Shown: one piece after another, positions 9,107 to 22,177 of the stretch
Position numbering within the stretch: position 1 is the stretch's first letter
Layout of the letters: each line of letters opens with the position of its first letter
Assembly (NCBI RefSeq): GCF_032854445.1
Contig: NC_088301.1
Coordinates: 12,150,281 to 12,214,280 of the forward strand
DNA length: 64,000 nucleotides
Reading direction: 5' to 3'
Source of the DNA: Liolophura sinensis
Lineage: Eukaryota; Mollusca; Polyplacophora; Chitonida; Chitonidae
The notes under the pieces: generated by a model
The model's input: the letters and a program-made list of their open reading frames with translations, nothing else
Databases searched by the model: none
Told to the model about the DNA's origin: nothing
Program-made: the position numbers and the translations under genes

Positions 9107-11254
9107 GTGATGGCAGAGAAGGTTGTTACAGTAGCACGTCACTAGATCAGTGGCAACTCAGATAGGAAAGGCTCTCCAGAAGACAATATCTAAGAGGTGA
9201 CTGTCTTTCATGGCTTCTGTTAATTTGATGTAAAGCTTATTTTTACTAACTGGCCAGATACTTGAATGAATGTCAAACTGTCTAAACATTTCAGTAAATT
9301 ACAGGTATTATTTAAGCTTATCTGTTCCTCTTGATTAATTAATCTTCATCTGCCTGCACTAGATTCTACCTAAACTGTATGCCACATGAATAGCTGCAAA
9401 GCTTCAAAACAGATACATACTGGAAATAATAATGTGATATTATTTACCTATTTCTTCTAGGACACGGCGGATTCAAGTAAAGCCGCAAGTGCGGATTGTC
9501 GAGATCCAGTGTGATTTATTGAAAGGCACGCCGGTTGCAAAGCCGCCTTTGAGAGATTGTGTACTTCTTAGAATATCATGTTGATGATTGTTTTATATAT
9601 TGCTTTCATTCTTATCTTGAATATACAAATTCACATGTTTCCTTATTTATCAATACCAGAAAATCAGGACATTGCTGATTTGAGTGAATTTACCTCATAC
9701 ACTTAAGCCTTGTGAAAAAAGCTTTTGTTATTGATTAGGCATGTATCAGAAGTAAGTCTGGCGATAATATTTTCCTCATTCCTCATTCTTTTTTATTTCT
9801 CTTTTACGAAACAAAAGTTGGTAACTACATGTAAACACTGAAATGCAAATAAACTGCACCGAAGTCAAATTGTTAGTTTACATGGATACAACCAAGTGTG
9901 ATTGAATAATTTTACCCGAAGCCCCCACATTAAATCATGCTTGTTTTAATCTTTTTCTAAGTCATTGTTTTCTTCTGACACATTCGTAATGCTAATAAAT
10001 TCGAAATTAATTCCATGCCACTTTTTTGTGTGGTGGATCATTGTCATCGGTGGGTCCATAGTCTTCACAAAACTCATAAGTGGACGTCAATATAACATGT
10101 CTGTTTGTACAGCTGACAACAAAACCTTCGTGCTCGGTGATGCAAGCTAGGTAATCCTCGGCACTTCCTGGTAGCAAAGGCACTCTACATTGGCTGGCAT
10201 AAGAACACAGTTTTCACAATCACACATGAAAATAAGAATATAGATTTGATGTTGACGGAGAACCATATATAGGTCGGTCGATTCCTTGATAATATGAGAA
10301 AGTTAATTCTAAGTCTCAGCTGACGTAAAATATTTGTTCTCGTAAAAATACGCATCTTGATAAATTTTTTAACTTGCATATTGTTGACTCAATTTGACGT
10401 GAATCAAAAAAGAGTGAATCTTTCTTTTTAATCGTTGTATTCGAGACCGTGGATATTAGAGCACTTTACCCGCTTGAGGTAGCGGCAAGCAGACGACAAA
10501 GTAATAGATAACATGGAAAGGAATAGGAAAATGAAAAACACTGGACAATATTTTGAGAGCTACGGCTTATAATAACCAGAAATCACAGTATGCTTACTAC
10601 AGAACAATCTGCCTAGCATATGTAAATTATGAACGTTAACAAAACCTATTTATGGACTTATGATGCCGTGATTCAGAGGTCTGTATTAACTCCCATGTTA
10701 TTTTGACAATGTTGACACCGTTGTGTCAGAGTGAACGTAGCGTGTTGGCGCGAGTAAAACCAATAATACCAGGATGTGGCCACAAATCTCCATTAATTTT
10801 CCATAAGCGACAATGTTAACGTTTAGCGCTGTAGCTCAGCTCCAAACATTCCGTGGCCAATAAGCTTTGGTGCATACTTGACCCAGTCTGTGAGAAAGAA
10901 GCCATTAAAACCCTGACATAGGTTGACCGTCAAAATCTGGACCTTTCTCTGTTGGCAGGTGGGAGGGGTGCCTAGCAACAACAAGGGGACGTCACTCGCA
11001 GTCTCATCACCACCTATCTCCTTGTGTCCTCTCGCCCAGAATTTCAAACTTTCATCAGTAAACTCCTATCTGCCCAAACATTAGACAATTTCCATCATTT
11101 TGATACCAAGCATGCACCTGTACACCAAAAACGGCAGGCTGGCAGCAAAAACGACATTACACTCTAAAATTCACAGAATTACATTACATCCTCCCGAAAA
11201 ACGGAAGTTGTAATGGGGGTCTGTGTCCATGTCCGCGGTCTCGAATACAAAAGA
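9107..11254. other. Unassigned stretch with one further exon-like site
   Basis: There is no firm gene. A good acceptor-like site (TATTTACCTATTTCTTCTAG, ending 9460) is followed by 17 open codons (DTADSSKAASADCRDPV) and TGA at 9512-9514. A donor-like AAGAG/GTGACT occurs at 9196. These could belong with the exon-like piece at 8996-9106, but nothing proves it. From 9515 to 11254 I see no features. Confidence 0.4.
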
Positions 11255-11345
11255 ATTTATTTATTTATTTGATTGGCGATTTAAGCCATACTCAAGAATA
11301 TTTCATTTATACTACGGCTAGGAAGTGCTAGGAAATCGCAAAATA
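11255..11345 (-). mobile_element. SINE 3'-end fragment
   Basis: TTTATTTATTTATTTGATTGGCG, CCATACTCAAGAATATTTCATTTATACTACGG and AGGAAATCG are the tail and 3' blocks of the AAAT-tailed SINE, read on the minus strand. The central and tRNA-like parts are lost. Confidence 0.82.
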
Positions 11346-12085
11346 GCAAGGCAGTAACTGAGATAAAATGTAGATACCAGCTCAAGTTGTCGGTCCGAAA
11401 ATCTTTGGTTTCTAACAGCTGTCGCCGTGGTCAGACTTGCTGTCAGATGAATGAGGGGAGCGGTTTACTGGGCTGATTTCCTGAGCACCACGCTCTGAAT
11501 CGTTTCGTATAGGATCATACATGTAGGCCTACGGGTCGATAGGTGGCATACACATTGGAATTTCCAGTGTGTCTGTTTCACAGTCTGATATGATTTTGTT
11601 TTGGTATTGTCTCGTCGAAGATTTGATTTGGTATAAGTGAACTGTGTTGTTCCAGTTATGAGCCAGTTCTTATGGTGACGTCAGCAGGGTCACGTGACGG
11701 ACACCACATTAACTCGGCTCTGGATGACGGCTTCCTGTCGGGAGAGTCGAACGTCTCCGCGGGAAGGTGGTAAACAAACATGCAGATTGGTCATATTGAG
11801 GGCTTATGGGGTGATTATTAAATAAATATCGATGATCATAAGATGCTGACAGTATTCCTATAAACACAAGGACTATGGGCAGAAGGAAGAACAATAAGCA
11901 AACTATACTGAGTGTTGATATCATCTGAATATTTTGGATGTATGTTAATTAAAAGCTCCTCATGCTTATATCTTGTAAGCTTATAGCGCATGACCTTGTG
12001 TGTTAAATCCATTTTGGTTTTACACTCACCAGATAATTTGGCTTCTAATCTCTCCCTCCCCCCCCAAAACTCAAACTGCCCACAT
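11346..12085. other. Unassigned sequence
   Basis: No gene or repeat. GGTCACGTGACGG near 11690 is an E-box palindrome of unknown meaning. Confidence 0.45.
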
Positions 12086-12490
12086 AAATCGCGGCGACAT
12101 TCTAAGACGTCAGAGGCAGCAAGGCGAGGCGAATGGCTAAACCCTGATCTCTAACTCCTTATTGGCCGCCGATAATAGACGAATAAGGTTTCCACAGGAA
12201 AAGTCGCTGGCGATATTGTAGTGATGCTTTAATGGTTATAGTTTCTGACTCAGTGTGAACGCTCCAAAGGTCAAAACAATAAACCAAACCGGAGTGTTAA
12301 AAATCACCCCCAGAAGCCTTGCTCATCTAACTGTGGAGATGGGCACGATTATCTGCTGATGCCATGAGCTTAGTTAGAGCCACCGACAACACGCTATGCA
12401 CATGCGGAATTCAATGGCCAAGCTGATTAAAGGAAATGCTTCTGACAGTTTATGGTTAATATGGCCAAAGAAAGCATCTGCATATTTTTA
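12086..12490. promoter_or_regulatory. Candidate conserved non-coding island (weak)
   Basis: About 400 bp with balanced base composition, no simple repeats and no coding frame. It contains several short motifs (CTTATTGGCC, GGTTTCCACAGG, GCTGATTAAAGG, ATGGTTAATATGG). It stands out from the AT-rich flanks. The regulatory role is inference from composition only. Confidence 0.2.
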
Positions 12491-13399
12491 ACTTCGTTAA
12501 TGTGATTTCTAATTTAGAATGTTGTTTAAACATAATGTTGCATAACGATATTAAAAAAAATAATAAGCAGTTCCAAAATTCGCAAAAGGCAGAACAGTTT
12601 TAAAAAATGATAGCTTCTTGCATAATTTCTTTACACGTGGAACGTAGACGTGTCTAAAATGCTAATATTATTGATTTGAATTATTGTTTATCTGAGTAAG
12701 AAAAAACGTCGATTTGTTACAGTGAAGAAACTGTTTTATGATACGGCGAGCAAATTTCTCATTCATCAAAAAGAACGCGTGTATGGATGTATAAGTTGAA
12801 GGCTAAGATACGAATATCGCACGGGAAAATTTGCAAAGGTTTGCAGTCTCGCCAATCTGTATGGTCTCCATTTCTCAGTAGGTGTCATGTTGGGCGTCCG
12901 AACTTCCCGAGCCTCTAAGGTTTAGCGCTGTGATCTGTAGGGTGAGCCTGTGACCGATCAATTCAGGGCAGCCTCACCGTTATTCTGGCGCCTTCTCTAA
13001 CACTTGTGCCAAACACTGATGGAACTGCAAGGAACCAAAGACCAGCCTTTCGTACTAACACTCATTGCGGGTGGCAATCAGTCTGAATGTAGAGCCCTAC
13101 ACAATGTATGAGCAGAAATCAGTTAACAATGAGACGCACACAGACGAAATAAGCTTTGATGCCATTTTCTGTGTTTTATGAAGTAAAGTGCATTATTTTG
13201 TAAAACTATGACTGGTGACGAATTCATTGTCTATCTCACGCATAAGTGTGTTTTTTGTTCAATATGATTTACGTATCCGGTATATGGTTCTAATTACCTC
13301 TACTTTGGCACTGATCTTTTACATAAATTCCATGTTTAACATCATGTTTGTTGTGTTTATACATTGCAATCAGACCAAAAAATCGGAAGCCTATAAATT
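12491..13399. other. Unassigned AT-rich sequence
   Basis: No gene or known repeat recognised. Confidence 0.5.
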
Positions 13400-13461
13400 A
13401 CTAATTTGGGTTGAGAGTAATACGAGTAATACTAATTTGGGTTGAGAATAATACGAGGAGT
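13400..13461. repeat. 31-bp tandem duplication
   Basis: ACTAATTTGGGTTGAGAGTA, then ATACGAGTAAT, is repeated immediately with one or two changes (starts 13400 and 13431). Confidence 0.95.
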
Positions 13462-14790
13462 CAGAAGAGCTTAAGAAGGTCGTGCACTGACCTACAATGT
13501 TAAGGATTATGCAAATGCTCCAAGTTCGTATTTACATAAAAATTTCAATATTATATGGGTTTTGGGAACATCTACCGTTGGTTAATTTCAATCAGCCACA
13601 AGGCCATTGAGAAATGATAACTCACTAAGCCCGTAATACATTTTTAAAAAGAGCAATATGTATACATGTACGTATAGATTTATAATATTGCTAAAGTCAA
13701 AGGCTGATAAGAAGAGTATTGTGTTGTTGTGAACCACACATTTGTTGGCTAATGTCCTGTCTATTATAACGAGTAAATGCGTTAATAAGGCAATTTTCCA
13801 CGATATAACACAAACAGTAGCACTGCTGGATGAAATATAAGTTCGCATAGAGGTGCACTGAAAAGCTAAGGCGTCACTTATAGAGGAAAACGATAAACAT
13901 CGTTTCGGGAAATGGCCTTGCGATTATATTGACCCGTTTATTGACGCCTGTTATTAGAATGTCTTTTTCAACGTTTAGACTGAGAATTAAGCCCTTCGTT
14001 TTTATTTTTGCAGAAGTGGTAGAAGTAAAGATTCCAATTCATGTACCAAGTGGCATTATACATCATTCAATCAATGGATTCCAAGTTATGACTATATTTA
14101 TATGACCATGTACGTGTATATCACCATATTGGAATGGCACGTCTAGATAGGGTCAGTATAAAGTCAGCGATAATCTATAATTATTAGAGTCCGTCATACA
14201 CCCTCTTTCCAAGCTTTATATTCCCCCTCATAAGACTGAACGACATATTTTTGGACGGAAATATGACGGTTAACCAAGGCACATTCAGCCATGGCAAACC
14301 ACATGAGATCTCTGTGCTACATGAAAGTGAGCGCATATGATAACCATGTAAGGTAGCACAATTCTTAAAACATGTATGTGAGCCGCAGTGCAACAAACAC
14401 TATAAAAGTAAAGACTTTGTGCAATATTCCCAGAACGCGACTAGGCCTAAATTTAACTGTTAATGTATGAGTTTACGTAACCTTTGACCTGTTAATACCA
14501 GATGTCTGTAGAGTCATCATTAATCATATATCGGATTTAATGACCCGAAAGAATCGCCAGTGCGGTGTTTAAAGGAGACGCCAAGGTCAACTGTCTGTTA
14601 AACAATATCGATATCTATGTATGGCGATTGTGTTTATGGGATTTGAGCAGTACGTGCCTCGGTCAGAATGGCAAAGTAACGTTTCATTGAGAATGTATTT
14701 CCCTCAAGAACCTATCATCATAACCGCATCTCTCTCTCACCCATCATTCTCCACATAGATTTGGTAAGGTCCACTGATTTCCTGTCTGTT
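13462..14790. other. Unassigned, intron-like sequence
   Basis: No gene. A strong acceptor-like site (TTTTTATTTTTGCAG, ending 14013) is followed by two frames of 29 and 43 open codons without recognisable content. I leave this as a splice-site look-alike. Confidence 0.4.
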
Positions 14791-14794
14791 TACT

Positions 14795-14896
14795 CCCTCG
14801 CAGACAAATAAATGGGATTTCAAAATGTCAGCAGGTGTCCCACAAGGCGACATTTTAAGCCCCGTTGGTTTAGATGTGTTTAAAAGGTGGAACTAG
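14795..14896 (+). pseudogene. Reverse-transcriptase fragment of a non-LTR retrotransposon
   Basis: In frame from about 14801 the translation reads QTNKWDFKMSAGVPQGDILS, then PVGLDVF, ending at TAG 14894-14896. SAGVPQGDILSP is the conserved reverse-transcriptase motif (family form GVPQGxxLxPLLF) that precedes the YADD/FADD catalytic box. No upstream palm or downstream FADD motif can be read, so this is a remnant of about 30 codons. It differs from the GSVLGPLLF version in the LINE at 32-34.6 kb and would represent another element. Confidence 0.6.
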
Positions 14897-15024
14897 AGTT
14901 AAACGACTCGGAACTATGCATGGATCTATCTGGTGTGCAAGGCTAGTAAAGGTAAGGACTAGTGGAGAGATATACCACACACCATTACACCATGGATATG
15001 TACCTGAAAGTTTCATGGATTTGT

Positions 15025-15086
15025 GTATTTATTTAGTTATTTATTTATTTGATGGGTGTTTTAGATCGTATTCCCGGGAATAATCA
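15025..15086 (-). mobile_element. SINE 3'-tail fragment
   Basis: TTTATTTAGTTATTTATTTATTTGATGGGTGTTTTAGATCGTATTC carries the tail and last conserved block of the AAAT-tailed SINE in minus orientation. Nothing upstream is recognisable. Confidence 0.7.
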
Positions 15087-16428
15087 ACATTCTATTTAAC
15101 TGTCACGTTTATCTGTCGATGGTACTGAGCGAATCCGCGGGAAAAGTACATGTATACCACATCTCATCTCGTCTGTGTTCATGCAATATAAGATCTTTGA
15201 GCATAATTGATATTACTGAAGTCAAATGTGGTTGCCGCTCAGTGTACCACCTACAGAAAAAGTGCATGCAAAATGGAGCAGGATACAGTGTGAAGGGAAT
15301 TTGTAGATTAAGCTGTTCTTTCTCTTCCTAGGTGCCTTGGTGGCAATAAGCGGTCCAAGGCGCCCTTGTAATCGTTACGCAGTCTTACCTTCGTTCAAGA
15401 GCATTTGTCTTCCAATACGGGCGTGCATGCGTGCATGTTATAATGTGGAAATAGATCGCCACGTTATATGTATGAACAGTTGCAATCAAAGCGCAACTGA
15501 GGCACATATTTGGATTATCGACAGTTTATACACATGTGCTAGCATGGTACACTTCTAATTTCACTCATACGCCAAGAACATACCTTGCACCTTTCCAACA
15601 TCAATGAAAACTATTGAATGAGTCCGTCCTAATTTCGTACTTTCTTAGTCCTTTGGTGATTTTGTGTTACACATCGTTTTGGGAATTGGATCCGTATTTC
15701 TCAAGCAACTTATGACGTAGGTCATAAACTGCAAGTTCTTAAAAAGCCAAACTCAGGGCAGGAAATTATATTGTGCTACAGTAAAGAATCAGTGTACACA
15801 TTTTTAAACATCGTACAGCAAAGCACTTTAATTGCAGCTGTGTTTGAATTTTTGACTTAACGTTTAAGACGTTTCATAAATATGGGCCCTGGGTTTGCAA
15901 TTATTGATGTCAAATATGGTTGACGTCCGTACTGCTTGATGACTGGTATCCGAATGTTTCGACGATGTAGATACGTGGAAATGTTCGTCGGCAGCGTGAC
16001 AGAAGTTGGTAGTTTTACCCGGGAATTCCAGTTTAATCAAACGACGAACAAAAGTGAGTAATGTTGAGTATGACGTTAACCAACAACGGAGCAGTCATCT
16101 AACATTCTATTTAATCTATTTAACATACAATCACATTAAAACAATGCAGACTGGCACTAGTGGTTAGTTCAGATCTAGCTAATGACAAGGAAATAAAGAG
16201 AGCGGTAACTAGACATGAATTTATTGACACTGGTCTAGAAGTGTCTTGCTGAATTCTCAGCTTGGACCATATAGATCGCAGCTGTAAACTGGACTATGGC
16301 ACATGATATCAGTATTTCTGCTACATCCCCTCTCCAAATTGTTAACGAAACATCACAATATGTTCAGCTCTTTTCCAAGGTCATTAACTGAATTTGTAAA
16401 TAAGTTTAAAAATATTTTCTGATTTTAG
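15087..16428. other. Unassigned sequence
   Basis: No gene, RNA or recognised repeat. Open frames at 15119-15331 and 15337-15558 show no domain. Confidence 0.5.
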
Positions 16429-16551
16429 GATCCGAAGCTAGAGTATGTGAATCTCCATGAAATTAGAGAAGCACATTGGACTTCAGCACGGTGCATCATA
16501 ACCGGAACACCGACTACTGAAGTACTACTGAAGCAGCTGGGCAGGACATGA
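16429..16551 (+). other. Exon-like segment, 40 open codons (weak)
   Basis: TATTTTCTGATTTTAG precedes a frame reading DPKLEYVNLHEIREAHWTSA and ending QLGRT, with TGA at 16549-16551. A donor-like ATATAG/GTGATC follows at about 16565. The composition is protein-like. I recognise no family, and a 40-codon frame is not rare by chance. Confidence 0.2.
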
Positions 16552-16624
16552 TTACACTCATATAGGTGATCCCTGTATACAGTGTTACACCATCAATTAA
16601 TAGAGCAACAACATTATATGCATA

Positions 16625-16775
16625 TTAATTTATTTGATTGGTGTTAAGCGGTATGCGGTTTCTCTTTCACGGCGGCGGCCAGTTTAATGAATGGAGGAAA
16701 CCCAAATACCCGGGATAAACCATCGATCTTTGGCATGTTACTGATTAATTTTCCTACCTTTGAGCTACAGATATG
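16625..16775 (-). mobile_element. SINE, variant with different central part
   Basis: Minus orientation: tail TTAATTTATTTGATTGGTGTTAA, then CACGGCGGCGGCCAG, GAATGGAGGAAACCC, AATACCCGGGATAAACCATCGA and TCTTTGGCATGTTACTGATT. The last blocks differ from the common copy and match the subtype seen in plus orientation at 22178-22338 (GTTAGTAACTTGCTGAAGG). Confidence 0.72.
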
Positions 16776-19700
16776 CATATTTAAATTAAACGAAAGGAGT
16801 ACTGAGTCACCAAAGCCCCGAGGGCAAAAGTTTTGTAGGTAAGCAGTTACTGAGCTATTAAAGGCGCCAGCGTAAATTCGCAATACTTGACATTCGACAT
16901 GTTGCACTAATCCTTAAGATGTAATTATCTACATTTTATACGGGGTATGCTCTCCACTTTACAGTGGGAAGGGTTGCAGATTGCGATATTGCTAGATATA
17001 AAGTGCAAATATTTTCTCAAAACTGCTACCAAACAGTTCGAGGATCGTTCAGAGCTTCTGCGCATATCGCTCAAGGTCATTAACGTTTAAAACGCTGTTC
17101 TGAGAGTGACGCAAGTACCTTTTCATGGAGACACTTTCGACATTAACCCATTACTGTGCGAACCGAGTTGTGTCAAGTTTTCCGGCCGTAAAGAACTTAG
17201 ATTGTCTGAGTTTTGTGTCGGAAGAGGCGGCGCTGATGTTCCACATGTATGCCCTGAGCTGCTCAGCATGACCAATCTTAACTCTGTTTAATTAGGATTC
17301 ATTTTTCCTCTCTACTTGATGACCATCTGTATCAATCCTAATGGACCTGTCTCTGCTCAATGATGTTCAAATCTCACTATTTTAAGGGCACATTTAAACC
17401 CCGATGGTGTCCTTCCCATGTGGTGTATATCAGAATTCAGATGGCCTCCTTTTTGTCGCTTCGCGACGTGGCCGGGAAATTTGGTAGAGAGGACGCTTAA
17501 AAGGTACTTGTGGGTCGACAGAAGCTGTCCCGTCCAATACATCCGGGCTCTCAATCACTTCGCGAAGACTCGGCTGTCATCGGGACGCTTATTATAGAGT
17601 TGCTTCCACAGTGGACGTTAATTTCCACTTAAGAAGAAACTTAACGCAGTTTCGCAATGTCATTCCGAAGGTATTCTCCCGACGCCCCAAACAATTTCTT
17701 GTTAATTTAACATTTCTCTACAAATACCCTACAGGCAGGAAACATCTCCACAAGTACTGAGATATTACAAAATTTCTCACCCTTAGGCGTCGTTCGGCTC
17801 TCTGCCATGGCCATGTCAGCCTGTAATGAACTGGCCAAATGTGACTGACGCAAATGGTTTTCATATACCTGTTACCTTCGATGTGAAGCTGGGCTAATTG
17901 AAGCAATAAAACGGCCTGGCAAACAATCAGTTTTTATCGCCTTTGGCGTGTTTGCAGTTGTCTTGGAGAACCTCGTCTATCTAGATACTTTAACAGGGGG
18001 ATTTTTCTGAACGTGGCCTTAGGACTACTGCTCATCCCGGACCGCAATCTAAGCTTCTAGCAGAGCTTAAAGAATGGTCCCACACACTGATCTGGGTACC
18101 GTTTGTAAAATCTGGAATCGGCGCGGCTGTGAAACAAAACTAAGGCCTCATGGCTATTTTTATTGTTCGTCTCATTATGACTACGTGAAGATCTTTGTCT
18201 TTGCTTTCATTTATCTTATACATCTTTATCTTTGTAAGATTCTCTTTATACCATATATCAGTTGGTAAGGCCGTTTTGGCCACACATGTTTATACTGCTA
18301 ATGAAGGCCTTTTAAGAGTCTTAACAGAAGGTAAGAAGTTTTTAGTGTTTCTTGATACTATCTGTGAAGACTGAGATTAGCTTCCGGTTTAGATCATGGT
18401 ATCGTTACTCTTGGGCTGTTTATGGTGGCTATCTTGAATTGGTCAGATTTCCCACACGTTTTGGTAACTTTCCAAGAGGTGAAACTATACAGGTAGCTAG
18501 TTATCTGTTGTTTTATAGGTCATGACTCATAGATTGCTAGTCACCGACGTCGTTTTTTTTGGCAGTGACTCTGCCTCATAATTCAGGCGTTGAAATTTTT
18601 AAATCAAGAAGGCATGCTGAGGTATGACATGTTTTATATTTAAACCTTAGGGGCCTTTTTTCCGAAGCAGTCGCAAATTACACCTGGCGTATTATCCAAG
18701 GCAACATGGAGTGAAGAGATACGTTGCTATGGTAAATGGGTTTGGTGCATTGGTGCGACTGCTCCGTAAAACAATCCCCTGGGGAGGCGATGTTGAAAAT
18801 AACTCTCCAGTTTAAAAGAAAGTTTAAAAAGATCCCGATTTCACACTGACCTAGCCTTCTCTCGATAAAGTCGGCTTTCAGAAAATGTGTAAACTAAACG
18901 TTTACTGGAACGTATGGGTTTAAAAGGGGTCTGTAATTGTTCAATGCAATTGCAGGATTATAAGGTATTAACCGCAAGAATGTGGCCCAACTGATCTAAC
19001 TGACGTATACCGAGCAGTACTGACACTTACTGCCGAGTATTGGAAAATACGACCATTACGATCAGGTCTATCGAATTAAGGATTTGTTCTGAGTATTGAA
19101 AATGCCCGTGTGTCGAGTAAAAAGTTCAAGAAATGGAACACCGCCGATTTTTGACTCGAAAGCTTCAGGCTTTTTTTATGGAACAGTTGGATGCATTAGG
19201 AACATCTTGAAAGGCGGCTGTCTTGATGCATTTCGCGCTTGAATTTACAACTTTCATTTAATACACCCAATAATAAAACGTCCTACAGAGTCACTTAATG
19301 ATGCACATGTATCATACAACAAAAGCCTGCTTGCAAGCTAGACAAACTAATAGATATCGGCGCTTTTGTTTATGTATCAACATGCAGTCGTTGGTGGTTG
19401 CCTCTCGGTCCCTTTCCCATATTTCCTCACAAGTAATTTGATATGTAGGACCTACATTTAAGGTGTGAAGATGAATGTGCTGTATCGTAGTAGATGATAC
19501 GATTCCGGCGAGAGCAAACCTGTAACAACGAGCCTAAATCTTTACATTTCCCGAGGTAGCCCGAATTTATTGACTCGGTCATATTACCCGCAGCAAACAG
19601 TTTTGGTTTTTAAAACATGACCTTTTGGAATCACTGGAAATGCGACCATTTAGTATCATGCAGCTTAAGAGTGCGAACAGACAACAAATGTTATTGTACA

Positions 19701-20253
19701 AAAGCATAATTTGACAGGTAGTCCAAATACTAGTAGAAGAAAACCTTACTGAGATGCGAAGCCATACCGCGGCAGTACACTTTAAAACTGCAACTCCCTC
19801 GGTAATCGGTCGCAATTTTCACTACCTTACAAATACCCTCACAGGACTCTGTCCGCCTCGCTTACAGATTCCAATAAACATGTCGGTTTAAGATACTTTC
19901 TAACTATAGTCTTTCACTCGAAAGAGACGTGAAGCAGGTGCTGTCTTATCTGCGTTGGGCATCTGAGCAAACACGGCTCAGTACATTGGTATCGGGAGGG
20001 TGTTTGACACTGGCCATAGCGTTTAGGTCATCATTATGGATATGTGTCCCCTTCTAAGACAGCAAGGTATAGTTTCATCCTTTACATATATTTGGAATTG
20101 AATTTCATTGATTTCACATAATATCTCTCATAAGCCGATCTGCGCAGAAAGAGGAGCAGGAATCCGGTTCACAGGGGTTAAGCAGACTAATTTCATTCTA
20201 TCCCTGGAAGCCGTAAACTACATTTGATATCAACGGACAGGGATAAAAATGGA
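16776..20253. other. Unassigned 3.5-kb intron-like stretch
   Basis: I find no coding exon, RNA or repeat family here. Several pieces (17.1-17.6 kb) have balanced composition but no recognisable motif. Confidence 0.5.
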
Positions 20254-20337
20254 CATCTTCTTTGAAATCGAAGAAATAAAAGTGAATTGCCCTGTCATCT
20301 TCTTTGAATTTGAAGAAATAAAAGTGAATTGCCCTGT
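20254..20337. repeat. 42-bp tandem duplication
   Basis: CATCTTCTTTGAAATCGAAG...GTGAATTGCCCTGT is repeated exactly adjacent (starts 20254 and 20296) with two substitutions, so it is a recent duplication. Confidence 0.97.
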
Positions 20338-21370
20338 CTTCATTTGGTTAAAACGATTGTCCAGTCACTCATCATCGCTGTAGAAAATACCATGATCAGC
20401 ATAATAATAATTATCGACGACCAAACCCAATTTAAGTGCCTCTGCCAGGGTTTGCAAGGTTTTGGATATCCGTCGTACAATATTTTTCTGCGATTTAAGG
20501 GATTTGACCCCATCTCGAATTGCTTTGGACTCCCATCTTACATGTCACTTTTCGTTATGTTATAAAATATGAAGGTCGTATTAAGGTCATTCTAAAATAT
20601 TTTTGAATAGCCGCCGCTGTGAATATTTGTTATGATTTCCTCGTTCCTGGACAGAATTTTACAGGTTTATCGTGCCATTTCGACATAAATGAAAAGTAAT
20701 GACTACGAAACGATTCCACTCGGCATAGTTCCTCTTTCCATAAACTTGGACGTATAAAGATCGTTAAACGGGCCTTACAAGATAATTAGTTGCACAAGTC
20801 AACCGTAAATGATAAATTAAGGAATAAACACATAAACAAAGCAAAGTGATTGAAAACAAAAACCGAAGCAGATCTCTTCCATCCGTCATTACTGGCTTTT
20901 ATTTCCAGGTTATATAACTGTATGCTGAGGACAGCAACAGTCGATGTTTCCCCAACACATGACCCCCAGGATCCTGTCATGTATCCAGTTCTTACCATTA
21001 TTTGAGAAATAATATCACCCTTTTAGTATTCACCAGTAAGTTACAGAACGAACTGACGAAAGGAACGAAACAAAATATTTATCCAATGTAAACAACAGTT
21101 CAGTATATTCCTATAACAGTTTTGCTATTTCGCACTGAATTATTCATTTCCTATAAACAAATGACAATTTATTGTTTAAATAGCGTGATTATTTAACTAT
21201 AAGAAATTGATCCATTTAGTGAATTACATGTATGTGAATTGAAGAATGGTTGTTTTATCTGGAGCACCTATATGTATAACTCCTCCTGAAGAGAATGACT
21301 GCATTTTGTTGTGGAAACAAGTGTAAGTTTCCGCCCCAACGCCGATGAAATAATTTCATAACGTAGATAT
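20338..21370. other. Unassigned sequence
   Basis: No gene or repeat recognised. Confidence 0.5.
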
Positions 21371-21530
21371 GAGAACAATCTCCTCTTATGGTGCAAACTG
21401 ATTTGTTATAAAAGCCATTGTCCGGATAAGACTGTAACATCAACAAGAGTAGTAATGAAAACGATCTCCTCTTACAGTTAAAATTTGTTTATTATTTAAG
21501 CTATTGTCCTGATTAGTTATAAAGATTTGA
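21371..21530. repeat. Diverged 86-bp tandem duplication
   Basis: GAGAACAATCTCCTCTTATG...TTGTTATAAAAGCCATTGTCC recurs 86 bp later as GAAAACGATCTCCTCTTACA...TTTATTATTTAAGCTATTGTCC. The copies are clearly related but well diverged. Confidence 0.75.
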
Positions 21531-22177
21531 GTCTATCCACGTTTAGAGACTTCAGCATTACCCCGACAATCATGATAATAAGTACTGAAGACGCCCCGGA
21601 CACCTATCAAGTTTGTATTCCGGTGCTTTGGGGCTTGAGAACTCTTCAGCCTGCGATCAGATTGAGTAATTGAATGATCACCCTTTATCAAGTTTGGTCA
21701 ACTCCATAGCATAAATATGAAACGTCTGAAGAACTCACTTTGCAAAACGAGTTTCATTGACGTGTAAATTTCCCCCAAAGGAAGTCTGAGAGATATTATT
21801 TTCCATGTATTGTCCTATGTGACTGAATAAGCAATCGTAACACATGAACGCTTTCCTGGAGTCGGTCTCCTGGGTCTGGAATTTCTATCAGAGTCGAAGA
21901 TGAGAAGTCTTGTTAATGGAGGAGAACGGCGGAATCTCGTCATTGTACGGGAGACACGAAATGGGTTCAGTCTGTGCGAAACGGTTCCTAGCGATCTGTC
22001 AATTTGTAAAACTTCGGCCTTTTTATTTTTATTTTCTGTTAGGAAATGCTAAATACAAACAGGTTTCAGTTGGTATAATTCAAACCAAACAATGTGAATG
22101 TATTTTAGCTGTGCCTTTGACTAATTTGACTAGTGTTCCAATCAAACTTTCGCTGTTTCGGCTACAGATTTAAGTCA
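21531..22177. other. Unassigned sequence
   Basis: No gene or repeat recognised. A short open frame (21910-22173) has no recognisable content. Confidence 0.5.
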
